Under the pieces are notes generated by a model. It saw only the letters and a program-made list of their open reading frames with translations. It was not told the origin of the DNA and ran no database searches. Shown here one piece after another: positions 15,795-25,146 of a stretch of 64,000 nt of DNA. Made by a program: the position numbers and the translations under genes. Origin of the DNA: JAFDZV01 sp048594725 (lineage in GTDB: Bacteria > Bacteroidota > Ignavibacteria > OLB7); contig JBMDXA010000032.1 of the NCBI GenBank assembly GCA_048594725.1, positions 1-64,000 of the forward strand, in the 5' to 3' direction. How positions within the stretch are numbered: position 1 is the stretch's first letter; every line of letters starts with the position of its first letter.

Positions 15795-18053
15795 TCACGT
15801 TCTGGGCAAACTGATAACAAACTGCGTACCCTTGCCCCGCTCGCTTTCCACGCGCACCGAACCGCCGTGCCCTTCGATCACCCGTTTGATGATGACTGTT
15901 CCGATGCCGGAGCCCCCCTGGCGCTCGGTATAAAAGGGCTTGAAGATGTTCGCAAGCGTTTCCTTGCTCATCCCCACGCCGTTGTCCTCCACGACGATCC
16001 AGAGCGATGCTCCCTCGTCGCGAAGGGTAAGGCGGATCAGCCCCCCCTCGCGCGAGCCGATCGCCTGGGCCGCGTTGTCCAGCAGGTTCCGTAGCGCCAC
16101 GGTGAGCTGCGCAACATCGGCCATGCAGCGGAAGTTCTCGCCGTTGACCTCGTAGCGCACCGAGATATCGCCGGAGAGGGTGTCGGAGAAATCATGCGTG
16201 AGCGATGAGAGGAGGAGCGACATATCCGTTCCCACCTTCTGCAAGGCTTCGGTACGGGCTATCGTCAGCAGGTCGTCCACGATCTCGCGCAGCCGGGCCG
16301 ACTGCCGGATGATCCTGGCGGTGGAGCGAAGATGCTCGCTGTCGTGCCCGTTGCTGTTCAGGCGGTCGTGCAGCATCTCGGCGGTCATCCGGACGGTGCT
16401 CAGGGGGGTTTTCATCTCGTGCGCTATATGATGCGCCACCGATGCCCAGTTGATGAGCCGCTCCCGTTCCAGCGTCTGGGTGACATCCTCCACCAGCAGG
16501 AGATAGCCCATCGTGCGCCCGTAGGCTCCCAGCAGCGGGCGCCCCCGGAAGGTGATGGCCCGTATCGAGCCGTTGCGCTCCAGATTGACGTGGCGCTCGA
16601 ACACCTCCCCCTCGGAGAACAGATGCCGGAGCGCGGCCTGCAGCGGGCGGAGCTCATCCCCCACAAGGTACTCGCTGATGTGGCGGCCGTAGGGGATATA
16701 CCCGCCGATCTCCAGCAGACCCCGCGCCGACTGGTTGATCTGCTTGACGCGCTGGCTCGGGGTCATCACGATGATGCCGTAGGAGCCGGGAACCCGCACC
16801 AGATTATTGTAGATGGTCCTGATGAACGCGTAGCGCCGCGATGCCACCAGCATCAGAGCGGCTATCAGAAGTCCCGCCCCGGCAAGCGCCACGATCTCCC
16901 AGTTGCGCGAGAGCCAGTCGTAACCGGATTCCGGCACGATCACCACTCTCGAGCCGGCCGGCGATGACAGCAGCAGCTTCGATGAGTCCAGAACGACGAT
17001 GGAGGGAGCGGCGGCGCCCACCGAGGGGAGCACCGAGTGCAGCCGCATGGCGCGGTCGTAGAGGATAAGGCTGTCGCGGGCCAGAAGGATATTGAACTCC
17101 CCGGCTGCGGAGCCCCCCTGAAGAACTGCGGAAAGGGGGTAGTCGATTCTGATCCCCTTTTTTCCCGGAGCCAGCGGCAGGAGGGTGGGGGCCGGATAGC
17201 CGCCGAACAGCGCCGCCGGCATCAGTTCCTCGCCATCGCGGTAGGAGAGGAGAGCCAGCGGGGAGGCGGGGAGTTCCATCCGGTCCGGCGGGAACAGGCT
17301 GGCGGGATCGAAGATATAGGCCCGCGGATCGCGTCCCAGCGCGGCTACCACCAGCGCCTCGCCGGCGGCTGTCGGGAGCAGGCGCATCATGATCTCGTGC
17401 GCGCCGGGGATTTCCTGCGATGCCATCATCCTGCCGCCGCGCGCATCGATCCCCACCACATTGATGTTCTCGCCGTTGCGGGCGGCCAGGAGAAACCGTG
17501 CCGAATCCCCTGGCTGGAACACCCCGTCCAGAATATAGCCCCGGTGGGTATAGCGCAGCCGGCCGTCGGCCCCCACCACGCTGAAGGCGCTATCCCCAAG
17601 CAGGGCTATCTCTGTAGCCCCATCGCCATCCAGATCCTGCGCCGCCACGATCCTGCTGAACGGAGGCATCTCGCTCTCCCAGAGAGGGACGATCTCCGGC
17701 CTGGCCCCCAGGTTCATCCGGTAGAGCACCGCACGCCCGGCATGCGATCCCAGAAGAACTGCCCCCTGCGATCCATCGCCCGGAATGACGATGTCGGCCG
17801 GGAGGAGATCCTGGTAGGGGAGCGATATCTGATCGATGAGAGAGTCGTTGTAGCGGGTGAGCACGCCGATAGCCCCGTAGCTGGCGATGCCGATATATCC
17901 TCCGGGAACCTTGTAGAGGCGTCCGTTGACCACCCCTTCCGCCCCCTGGAGCTGTTGCCCCGGCAGCGGTGCGGTCCCCGCCAGCAGCAGCAGGAGCAGC
18001 AGGAGAAACCCTCTCTGCCGCTCTCGCCCGACGATATGTGGAGAAGAAGTCAA
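15795..18053 (-). CDS. Membrane sensor histidine kinase with large extracytoplasmic beta-propeller-like region
   Basis: About 752 aa. A hydrophobic signal (GFLLLLLLLLAGTAP) leads into ~350 exported residues with an FG-GAP-like stretch (AAQDLDGDGATEIALLGDS). One transmembrane helix follows at about 383-402 (IVALAGAGLLIAALMLVA). A PAS domain (YGIIVMTPSQRVKQINQSAR) precedes HisKA with His545 in IAHEMKTPLSTVRM. The ATPase has NLLDNAAQAI, VEDNGVGM and GGSGIGTVIIKRVIEGHGG. The start is uncertain: no ATG precedes the signal sequence after ispF, so I use the TTG at 18053, but an upstream GTG is possible. No response regulator gene is adjacent. Confidence 0.82.
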   Translation of the reverse strand: MTSSPHIVGRERQRGFLLLLLLLLAGTAPLPGQQLQGAEGVVNGRLYKVPGGYIGIASYGAIGVLTRYNDSLIDQISLPYQDLLPADIVIPGDGSQGAVLLGSHAGRAVLYRMNLGARPEIVPLWESEMPPFSRIVAAQDLDGDGATEIALLGDSAFSVVGADGRLRYTHRGYILDGVFQPGDSARFLLAARNGENINVVGIDARGGRMMASQEIPGAHEIMMRLLPTAAGEALVVAALGRDPRAYIFDPASLFPPDRMELPASPLALLSYRDGEELMPAALFGGYPAPTLLPLAPGKKGIRIDYPLSAVLQGGSAAGEFNILLARDSLILYDRAMRLHSVLPSVGAAAPSIVVLDSSKLLLSSPAGSRVVIVPESGYDWLSRNWEIVALAGAGLLIAALMLVASRRYAFIRTIYNNLVRVPGSYGIIVMTPSQRVKQINQSARGLLEIGGYIPYGRHISEYLVGDELRPLQAALRHLFSEGEVFERHVNLERNGSIRAITFRGRPLLGAYGRTMGYLLLVEDVTQTLERERLINWASVAHHIAHEMKTPLSTVRMTAEMLHDRLNSNGHDSEHLRSTARIIRQSARLREIVDDLLTIARTEALQKVGTDMSLLLSSLTHDFSDTLSGDISVRYEVNGENFRCMADVAQLTVALRNLLDNAAQAIGSREGGLIRLTLRDEGASLWIVVEDNGVGMSKETLANIFKPFYTERQGGSGIGTVIIKRVIEGHGGSVRVESERGKGTQFVISLPRT

Positions 18054-18244
18054 AGGGGTTGAGAAGTCAAAGAGTCCAGGAGTCGGGGGAACCGGGAGTC
18101 CGGAGCCGGAATTGCCCGGTGTCTCTGTTGGGGGTACTGGAGCGGCGTTCGGATGCGTATACCGGCCCGGCGGCCCCGCAATGGGCGAAGCTCGCGAGCG
18201 CACCACGGGTCCTTTCGCTGAGTTTTCTCTCCGGGTACTGCCAG

Positions 18245-18727
18245 CTATGCGCCCAGTTCCACCACCGTCGCCACCGCGTAGGCCGCCATTCCCTCGCCGG
18301 CGCCGATCGGCCCCAGCCCCTCGTTGGTGGTGGCTTTCACCGATACGCGTTCGGCCGGCAGGCCCAGCGCCCCGGCGATCCGCTCGCGCATCAGGTCGCG
18401 GTACGGGGCGATCTTCGGGCGCTCCAGGATCAGCATGCAATCCAGGTTGTGCGGGCGCATTCCCTGGTCGCGTAGCAGCCCGGCCACCCGGCGCAGAAGT
18501 TCCAGGGAGCTGATCCCCTTGTAGGCGGGATCGGTGTCGGGGAAATGTTTGCCGATATCTCCCAGCGCGGCCGCTCCCAGAAGGGCATCGCAGACCGCGT
18601 GCAGGAGCACATCGCCGTCGGAGTGGGCCACCGGGCCGCTCGGGGAATCCGGGATCTCCACGCCACCCAGCACCATCGTTCGCCCGGCTTCCAGGCGATG
18701 CACATCATAACCGAATCCTGCAAGCAT
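18245..18727 (-). CDS. ispF: 2-C-methyl-D-erythritol 2,4-cyclodiphosphate synthase
   Basis: A 160-aa enzyme of the non-mevalonate (MEP) isoprenoid pathway, converting CDP-ME 2-phosphate to MEcPP with release of CMP. Metal-binding residues are visible in GYDVHRLE (Asp8, His10) and HAVCDALLG (His43). Other signatures are GDIGKHFPDTDP and the C-terminal KATTNEGLGPIGAGEG. Length is typical and the protein stands alone rather than fused to IspD. It lies 4 nt downstream of the outer-membrane barrel gene's stop, so it may share its transcript. Confidence 0.96.
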   Translation of the reverse strand: MLAGFGYDVHRLEAGRTMVLGGVEIPDSPSGPVAHSDGDVLLHAVCDALLGAAALGDIGKHFPDTDPAYKGISSLELLRRVAGLLRDQGMRPHNLDCMLILERPKIAPYRDLMRERIAGALGLPAERVSVKATTNEGLGPIGAGEGMAAYAVATVVELGA

Positions 18728-18731
18728 CTGG

Positions 18732-19994
18732 TTATCTCCTCCGAACGAACCAGAGTTCGCTCACCGACAGCTCCAGCCAGAGCTTGCCGTACAGTTCCTG
18801 GGTAAGGCCGTTATCGGTGGAGCCCCGCTTTCCCACCTCGATGGCGAAATCCAGCGACGTGCCGGCCGACATCGGGCCGGCGGAGCTGATCGGGCAGCGC
18901 GCCCCCACGCTGAGGCCCATCTGGTCGATCCCCTGGCCGTTTTCCATCTGGTAATAGGTCTGCTCGTAATAGCCTCCCAGCCGGAAGGTCCAGCGTTCGA
19001 ACCCGCTGGCATTCACCGACTCGCTCGGCAGGCGGTCCATGCCCACCGCATAGCGGCTGGAGGAGCGCGCCGTCGGGAAGTTCTCCTTCCCCCACGACTG
19101 GAACATCGCATCCGAGGAGAGGAGGAACCTGCCGGTCTGGTAGGAGGCGCCCACCATGAACCGGGGGGGGAGCGAGAACTCCTCTTCGCCGGTCGCGGTG
19201 GTATCGATGATCTCGCGGTTGTTGTCGGTCAGCCTGGTGCTCACGCTCCGTTCCTTGGTGAGCGTGCCGCCGGTCTCGTAGACGCCGCCGATACGAAGCC
19301 CTTCCACGGGCTGCGCCGCCACGCCGAATCGCCCGCCGGCACCGATATAGAGGTCGCCGGTCTGGTACGATGCCGGGCTCAGGCTACCGCTGTTCGGGAA
19401 GGAGACCTCGCTCTGGGAGGTGATCGAGCCGAACAGGAGGCTGCCGCTGGCCCCGATCGAGAGCCATTCCACCGGACGGAAGGAGGTTCCCGCCAGCGCC
19501 TCGGAGAGCCCTCCCTGGCCGCTGTAGGTTACCAGCGCCGTATTGGTGTCGGTTCCCGGCACCTTCTGCTGGAGCTGCGTGCGGTAGTTCACCGTGGAGT
19601 ACGGGCGGATCGACAGGGCCAGCGTTCCGCCGTACTCCTGCGAGTAGGGGAACGCGGCGCTGAAATCCTGAAGCTTGCTCTGGTTCTGATAGAGCTTGCC
19701 GGAGGCGTTGCTCACCTCGTACTGCTCGAAGTTCATCGCCGCCTGAAGCGTCACATAGCTGAGATCGGACCAGAGCGCCGGGTTCAGCGAGTTGATGATC
19801 GTCTGGCTGGGGACGGCCGTTTCGGTGCCGCCGCGACCCGCCGAGGCCGCCGTGGCCCCGCCGCGAAGATCGCCGATGTTGAAGATCGAATAGGTGCTGC
19901 CGCCGCCGGTCTGCGCCAGGAGGGAAGGGACGGTGGCAAGGGCCGCTGCAACGGTTGCCAGAAGCCTGCGGCTGAAGAGATTACTTGTTCGCAT
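18732..19994 (-). CDS. Outer-membrane beta-barrel protein (FadL-like architecture)
   Basis: A 420-aa protein with a signal peptide (ATVPSLLAQ). Its N-terminal region (STYSIFNIGDLRGGATAASA, followed by NSLNPALWSDL) resembles the hatch/plug segment of FadL-type or related barrels that begin with a NPA motif. Repeated amphipathic strands follow (YGGTLALSIRPYSTVNYRT, WLSIGASGSLLFGSI, GLRIGGVYETGG). It may be a channel for hydrophobic compounds, but assignment is by fold only. Its start overlaps the end of the DUF4270-like gene by 14 nt, indicating an operon of glgA, the DUF4270-like gene, this barrel and possibly ispF. Confidence 0.8.
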   Translation of the reverse strand: MRTSNLFSRRLLATVAAALATVPSLLAQTGGGSTYSIFNIGDLRGGATAASAGRGGTETAVPSQTIINSLNPALWSDLSYVTLQAAMNFEQYEVSNASGKLYQNQSKLQDFSAAFPYSQEYGGTLALSIRPYSTVNYRTQLQQKVPGTDTNTALVTYSGQGGLSEALAGTSFRPVEWLSIGASGSLLFGSITSQSEVSFPNSGSLSPASYQTGDLYIGAGGRFGVAAQPVEGLRIGGVYETGGTLTKERSVSTRLTDNNREIIDTTATGEEEFSLPPRFMVGASYQTGRFLLSSDAMFQSWGKENFPTARSSSRYAVGMDRLPSESVNASGFERWTFRLGGYYEQTYYQMENGQGIDQMGLSVGARCPISSAGPMSAGTSLDFAIEVGKRGSTDNGLTQELYGKLWLELSVSELWFVRRR

Positions 19995-21306
19995 CGACCT
20001 GCACCGAGTAGATGATTGTTAACGACGGACGCACTGCCGGATCGGCCGCATCGGGTCCGAAGAAGACCACGCGATCGACCGTCGGGGTTTCCAGATCCGG
20101 CAGCGACGCGCCCCGGTTGAACGCCAGGATGATCCCCTGGTTGGTCAGGGTCCCGGCCCCGCGGCGGTTACGCAGCCAGGCGCTGATCGTGGGCCCGAGC
20201 GTCGTGAACCGGTAGGTGTTCGAGAAGGTCGCCGAGTCGAGCGCCATGCGGCTGACCGGCAGAAACCCGCTCACGTTCGTGGTCAGGTAGGATTGCGGTT
20301 TGAACGATGTATCCGTTGCGATATATCCCACCACATAGCGTGGCTGGCCGAATGTGCCGAAACGGGAGTTCGCCGTATCGATATGCAGCTTCAGCTCCGC
20401 CTGATGGATGGTGGCTCCGGCCGGGACCGAATCGATGTTCAGCTTGAGAAGCGAGCGGATCGGAACTCCCCCCATCACCATTAGCGTGCCGGGGCCGGTG
20501 GTTACCGGGCTCCTGGCGATCCAGCCGGTGGTGCCGATGTTCAGCGTGACGGTGCTGTCGCCGGCCGGGGTGGTGGCGGTTACCTGAAGGGTCGGGCGAA
20601 GCGAATCGGCCACCCCCTGAAGCCCGAAGAAGCCCCCCACGAACTTGTTGCCGGCACCGGCGCGCAGCGCCAGCGTCTTCAGCGTCTTGAACTCCTGGCC
20701 GTTGGTGCCGGTCTCGTACCGGAAATATTCCTGGAGGAAGGTCCCGGTCGCCGCCGGGTCCAGCGTCACGTCGAGCGTGGCGCTGGTAGTGGTTGGATAG
20801 GCGCCGGTATAGGTGCCGAGCGAGGGTGCCGCTTCTATCCTGGCCGCAAGTTCGTCGCTCCACTGCACATTGGAGGGGAAGACCTCATCGAGCACCACCA
20901 GATCGAACGAGATCTGCGAGCCGCTGGTATCCCCCTGGCGGTACGGGAGCGCGTGCAGCTTCAGCGTGGCGCTCTTTACCGGCTTGGCGTCCGCTCCGGA
21001 CAGGAGAGGTGATTGCGTCGTGATCCCCACCAGCCCGTGCGCCACCGTGCCGTCCGGCGTGCGTCCCACGTCGATGCCGAGGCCCCCCTGTGCCGATGTG
21101 TTCGATACCGAGGCGATGCCGCTGCTGACCGTGAAATCCTCCGGCTTCAGCGTATAGGAGCCGAAGACGATGTTCTGCGGAAGGTACTCGCTGCCGACCG
21201 GGGAGGGGGTATCGTTGCAGGCGGCGAACAGGGCCGATGCCAGCAACGCCGGCAGCAGCAGCAGGGAACGGAAGCGCTGAATGATGATTCTCATGCGAGG
21301 AGACAT
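19981..21306 (-). CDS. DUF4270-like lipoprotein
   Basis: A 441-aa lipoprotein whose signal ends ASALFAACN, with the lipidated Cys. The sequence after it (GSEYLPQNIVFGSYTL) and the repeated beta-strand units (SATLKLHALPY, HQAELKLHIDT, RPSLTIIYSVQ) fit the DUF4270 / DNRLRE-type architecture found in Bacteroidota. In many Bacteroidota a DUF4270 gene follows glycogen synthase, as here, which supports the call. The function is unknown. Translation may start at the first ATG (21306) or at codon 5. It overlaps the barrel gene downstream. Confidence 0.65.
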   Translation of the reverse strand: MSPRMRIIIQRFRSLLLLPALLASALFAACNDTPSPVGSEYLPQNIVFGSYTLKPEDFTVSSGIASVSNTSAQGGLGIDVGRTPDGTVAHGLVGITTQSPLLSGADAKPVKSATLKLHALPYRQGDTSGSQISFDLVVLDEVFPSNVQWSDELAARIEAAPSLGTYTGAYPTTTSATLDVTLDPAATGTFLQEYFRYETGTNGQEFKTLKTLALRAGAGNKFVGGFFGLQGVADSLRPTLQVTATTPAGDSTVTLNIGTTGWIARSPVTTGPGTLMVMGGVPIRSLLKLNIDSVPAGATIHQAELKLHIDTANSRFGTFGQPRYVVGYIATDTSFKPQSYLTTNVSGFLPVSRMALDSATFSNTYRFTTLGPTISAWLRNRRGAGTLTNQGIILAFNRGASLPDLETPTVDRVVFFGPDAADPAVRPSLTIIYSVQVDANK

Positions 21307-21491
21307 TTCGAAAGAATATGCCGGAAGAGGCCCGCATCATGCGGTGTATCCGCAGCGGTACTCCGCAACGGTGCCCCGCCGCGGGGCGCCATCGCTCGTT
21401 ATCGGAGAGCAGGGACACCGAAGCCGGAGCCGACGTTACTGATGACGTTCGCTCTCCGGCTCCGTAACCTGGCCTTGCGAAGGTTCGCCTG

Positions 21492-22961
21492 TCAGCTCTT
21501 GCGATAGAGCTTCTCGACGTACTCCTCGGCCGAGGCCCGCCAGGAGTGGTCCTCCGCCATGATCGACTGCTGAAGCGCCTCCCATTTCTCCTCGTCGCGG
21601 TACAGCCCCAGGGCACGCCCCAGAGCCTCCAGCAATCCCTGCGAAGTATACTGCGTGAAGACGAAGCCGTTGCCGGTTCCCTTCTTCGGGTTGAAATCGG
21701 TGATGGAGTCGGACAGCCCGCCGGTCTTGTGAACCACCGGCACGGTGCCGTAGGCCAGGGCATACAGCTGGTTCAGCCCGCACGGCTCGAACTGCGACGG
21801 CATCAGCAGCATGTCCGCGCCGGCCATCATCAGGTGGGCCAGTTCCTCGTCGTAGGCCGGAGCCAGCCCCACGTTCTTGTGCTTGCGTGCGGCCTTCTCC
21901 AGGGCGGTCTGGTATTTCTTTTCCCCTTCTCCCATGAAGATCACCTGCACCCCCAGCTTGAGGATATCCTCAAGAGCGGAGAGCACCAGATCGTACCCCT
22001 TCTGCTCCACCATCCTGCCGATCATGGCGATCACAGGGACGTCGAGATCGGCGTCCATATTGAACTTTCCGAGCAGCGAGGTCTTGTTCTCGAACTTCCC
22101 CTCCAGCGAGGTGGGGTTGTACTTGGTATCGATCAGCTTGTCGGTTCCCGGATTCCATACCTCCGTATCGACGCCGTTGAGGATGCCGTGCAGCTTCTCC
22201 TTGTTCTTCTTGATGGTCCCCTCCAGCCCGGCGCCATGAGCGCTCGTCATGATCTCCTTGGCATAGGTGGGGGAGACCGTGGAGATGGCGTCGGCATAGG
22301 TGATGCCGGCCTTCATGAAGTTGACATTTCCTCCCATCTCCACGTTCGCGAGCGCCTTCTCCGGGAGCCCCGCCTTCTCCAGCGTGGAGGCATCGAATAC
22401 CCCCTGGTAGGCGAGGTTGTGGATCGTGAAGACCACCCGCGTGTGGGCGAAGAAGTTGTCCTTTGCGTACAGCTCCTTCAGGAATGCCGGGATCAGCGCG
22501 GTCTGCCAGTCGTTGCAATGAATCACATCGGGGCGCCAGCCGAGACGAACGCAGGTTTCGAGTACCGATTTCTGGAAGAAGATGAACCGCTCATCGTTGT
22601 GCGGGTAATCCTTGCCGGTGGATGGGTCCTGGTAGATCCCCTTGACAGGCTCCAGATACTTATCGTTCGTCACCAGGTAGACCTGTACCTTTGCACGGGA
22701 ATTGACGACCTGCGAGCTTTTGACGGTCGCCATTGTCTCTTCACCCGCGACCATGATAGGAATATCCTTCAGTCGCTTGATCTCGTGGATGCGATTGCGC
22801 CGCTCCGAGACGGTCCCGTACTTCGGGACGACGATCCGTACGTCGTGCCCGATTTCGGTGAGCGCCAACGGAAGCGCGCTGCTGACATCCGCCAGACCTC
22901 CGGTCTTCACGAACGGAACGACCTCGCTGGTTACGAAGAGGATGCTCAGGCTTTTTGCCAT
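21492..22961 (-). CDS. glgA: Glycogen synthase (ADP-glucose type, GT5)
   Basis: A 489-aa enzyme that extends alpha-1,4-glucan from nucleotide-activated glucose. The N-terminal domain has VVPFVKTGGLADVSSALP, whose Lys-Thr-Gly-Gly binds the sugar nucleotide. The C-terminal Rossmann domain has GRMVEQKGYDLVLSAL and the EX7E-type motif SQFEPCGLNQLYALAYG, with KTGGLSDSI after it. Length is normal for the family. A TATATTTG promoter lies about 44 nt upstream. It is the first gene of a minus-strand set including the DUF4270-like lipoprotein. Confidence 0.96.
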   Translation of the reverse strand: MAKSLSILFVTSEVVPFVKTGGLADVSSALPLALTEIGHDVRIVVPKYGTVSERRNRIHEIKRLKDIPIMVAGEETMATVKSSQVVNSRAKVQVYLVTNDKYLEPVKGIYQDPSTGKDYPHNDERFIFFQKSVLETCVRLGWRPDVIHCNDWQTALIPAFLKELYAKDNFFAHTRVVFTIHNLAYQGVFDASTLEKAGLPEKALANVEMGGNVNFMKAGITYADAISTVSPTYAKEIMTSAHGAGLEGTIKKNKEKLHGILNGVDTEVWNPGTDKLIDTKYNPTSLEGKFENKTSLLGKFNMDADLDVPVIAMIGRMVEQKGYDLVLSALEDILKLGVQVIFMGEGEKKYQTALEKAARKHKNVGLAPAYDEELAHLMMAGADMLLMPSQFEPCGLNQLYALAYGTVPVVHKTGGLSDSITDFNPKKGTGNGFVFTQYTSQGLLEALGRALGLYRDEEKWEALQQSIMAEDHSWRASAEEYVEKLYRKS

Positions 22962-23299
22962 ACAAATCTCGAGAGATTAATCTTGGAATACGCCGCGAAG
23001 AGGGCAAATATACGGAAAAGGGGGGAGGCGGCAACGCGGTTGGGCCGCTGCCGGGGCGCTGCGACGCCTGCTTACGCACTGTAAGTTTCTGTTGCGAAAA
23101 CGCAACGTTATATTAGAGGCCGCCGGAGGCTCCCGGCGCATCCGGTTTCCGCCGAAACGGGCGGCCGGCTGGTCATGGCTTCACCCCGCTGTCCGGACCA
23201 TCGCTCTGGGCGATCGGCCCGGGCCTTTGAAGTTCATATGCCGGCACCCTCTTCGGCGCGGTGCACGGCCCTTCCGAGCATGTAGGGCAATCTTTTTCG
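22962..23299. other. Divergent intergenic region between glgA and the GH3 gene
   Basis: It holds the minus-strand TATATTTG element for glgA (23005-23012). A plus-strand TATATTAG (23109-23116) preceded by a TTGCG-AAAA-CGCAA mini-palindrome is a weaker promoter candidate for GH3. Confidence 0.5.
23005..23012 (-). promoter_or_regulatory. Bacteroidota-type promoter of glgA
   Basis: TATATTTG on the minus strand matches TAnnTTTG. A TTGCC about 19-20 nt upstream could be the -33 element. The predicted leader is about 35-40 nt. Confidence 0.6.
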
Positions 23300-24796
23300 A
23301 TGATCGATCATAATCTTCTTCTGGCTCAGTCCATCTTTCCGCGTCTCAACTGCAACCAGTATCACACCGAGGGGGAGTACCGCGACCGTATCAACAGGCT
23401 GGTGGATGCCGGATCGGCCGGGGGATTCGTGGTGTTCGACGGCGATGTGGATCTGGTGCGGGGAACCCTGGAGTCCCTTCAGGGGCGCTCCGGCGGCGGG
23501 CTGCTGTTCGCCGCCGACTGCGAGGATGGCGTAACCATGCGCTTTCCGGGGGGAACCGAATTCCCCAGCATGATGGCCCTGGGGCGCTCCGGCGATGTGG
23601 CCGCCACCTATTCGGTTGCCCGCAGCATCGCACGCGAGATGCGCGCGCTGGGCATCTACTGGAACTTCGCGCCGGTGGCCGATATCAACACCAACCCCGA
23701 CAACCCCATCATCAATATCCGTTCCTTCGGTGATGATGCCCAGCTTGTCACCGATCACGTCTACGCCTATATCCAGGGGATGCAGGATGGGGGGGTGGTG
23801 GCCTGCGCGAAACATTTCCCCGGCCATGGTGATACCGAAACCGATTCGCATCGCGAGATGCCGGTGGTTCATGCCGACCGCCGCCGCCTCAACAGCGTGG
23901 AGCTGATGCCGTTCCGCCATGCGGTGCGAAACGGAGTGAAGTCAGTTATGGTTGCTCACATTGCCGTTCCCGCGATCGATCCGGAGGGTACCCCGGCCAC
24001 CCTCTCGGCGGCTATCACCGGCGGGCTGCTGCGCGATGAGATGGGATTCGAAGGGGTGATCGTGACCGATGCGCTGGATATGCACGCCCTTACCAACCGC
24101 TACAGCACCTCCGAGATAGCGCTGATGGCCTATGAGGCCGGCTGCGATGTGCTGGAGATCCCGGCCGATCCGGAGGGGGCGCTCGCGGCGCTTACCGGCG
24201 CGTTCGCCGCCAAGAAGATCAAGATCAGCCGGGTGAAATCAACCGCCAACCGGATAGCGGCCATCAAGAAGTGGACGAGCGGCTACCAGGACGATCTCCA
24301 GGGCTCCCACTCCCGCCGCGGGCATGATGTGATAGCGCTGGAGGCCGCGCGCCGTTCCCTGCAGGTGACCGGGCGCATGCGGAAGTTCTACCCGCCCTTG
24401 GTGGTGCTGGCATTCGTGGACACCCCGGAGAACCCGAAGCCGGAGGAGTGGTTCGGCTACTTCTCCTCCTGGTATCCCGGCGAGGCCGGAGGGGCGATCA
24501 TCACCCCCGATATGAACGATGCCGACCGCGACGAGATCCTCGCCAGGATCGATGCGGCCGGCTCGGTGATCCTTGCCTGCTTCGTGAAGCCGCGCGGCTT
24601 CGCCGGCACCGTGGGGCTCAGCAGCGACCAGCGCATCGTGGCCGAGCGCGCCCTGGGCAAACCCTCGCTGATCGCCTCCTTCGGCAACCCCTACCTGCTC
24701 GCCGATGCCGAACCGAACGTCCGCATCGATACCTTCTCGGCCTCCTCGGCCAGCCTCGCCGCCTCCATCGAAGCGCTGAGCAGAGTAGTGAAGTGA
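23300..24796 (+). CDS. Glycoside hydrolase family 3, NagZ-type beta-N-acetylglucosaminidase
   Basis: A 498-aa protein with no signal peptide. The GH3 N-acetylglucosaminidase signature KHFPGHGDTETDSH is present, as is the nucleophile Asp257 in VTDALDMHAL. In family members the His of the signature loop serves as part of the acid/base pair. Such enzymes act in peptidoglycan recycling (NagZ) or chitooligosaccharide breakdown. At 498 residues it is longer than NagZ (~340) because of a C-terminal domain from about residue 330, with little recognisable sequence. I use the ATG at 23300, since the upstream in-frame ATG adds 13 non-protein-like residues. A GATTTT repeat begins at its stop codon. Confidence 0.88.
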   Translation: MIDHNLLLAQSIFPRLNCNQYHTEGEYRDRINRLVDAGSAGGFVVFDGDVDLVRGTLESLQGRSGGGLLFAADCEDGVTMRFPGGTEFPSMMALGRSGDVAATYSVARSIAREMRALGIYWNFAPVADINTNPDNPIINIRSFGDDAQLVTDHVYAYIQGMQDGGVVACAKHFPGHGDTETDSHREMPVVHADRRRLNSVELMPFRHAVRNGVKSVMVAHIAVPAIDPEGTPATLSAAITGGLLRDEMGFEGVIVTDALDMHALTNRYSTSEIALMAYEAGCDVLEIPADPEGALAALTGAFAAKKIKISRVKSTANRIAAIKKWTSGYQDDLQGSHSRRGHDVIALEAARRSLQVTGRMRKFYPPLVVLAFVDTPENPKPEEWFGYFSSWYPGEAGGAIITPDMNDADRDEILARIDAAGSVILACFVKPRGFAGTVGLSSDQRIVAERALGKPSLIASFGNPYLLADAEPNVRIDTFSASSASLAASIEALSRVVK

Positions 24797-24828
24797 TTTT
24801 CGATTTTAGATTTTGGATTTTCGATTGA
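24794..24828 (+). repeat. GATTTTCGATT-type repeat overlapping a stop codon (copy 2)
   Basis: GTG AAG TGA is followed by TTTTCGATTTTAGATTTTGG and TTTTCGATTG. It matches copy 1 (1395-1428, minus strand) in sequence and in position relative to the stop codon, although the genes are unrelated. Confidence 0.7.
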
Positions 24829-25146
24829 TGAGAACGTCCGCCGTCAGTAGTCCGTCGCCGTTCTATCCGGGGTAATGCCGGTATCAACGACTGACAACTG
24901 ACAGCGGGCGAAGCCCGCGGACTGACTACTGACCAACAACTACTGGCTACAGCCGCCGCAGGCGGCGGACTAAGAACTAAGCTCTAAGCACTAACAACCA
25001 ATCTCTACGAATCAGCTTCTCCCCCCGGTATAACAACTATCTACAATCCCCTCACGGAATATTTCGGTAGATTCGTGGTTAGTAAAAATTTGTAGGGGAG
25101 CGAGTGCTCGCCTTACGTCCCAGGCATTCGAAGCACCGTAAGCATC
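24797..25146. repeat. Repeat-rich intergenic region
   Basis: Contains GTCAGTAGTCCG (about 24843) and its near-inverse CGGACTGACTACTGACC (about 24919), CTGACAGCGGGCGAAGCCCG (also at about 32339), the palindrome GCCGCCGCAGGCGGCGG (about 24954), and short CTAAG-(A/C)ACTAA tandem strings. No gene is supported. The same motifs recur in other intergenic regions of the window. Confidence 0.6.

Noticed and set aside
18054..18440. N-terminal extension of the histidine kinase across the end of ispF
   Set aside because: The added residues are Arg/Gly/Pro-rich antisense-like sequence and overlap ispF by 196 nt. The signal peptide begins later.
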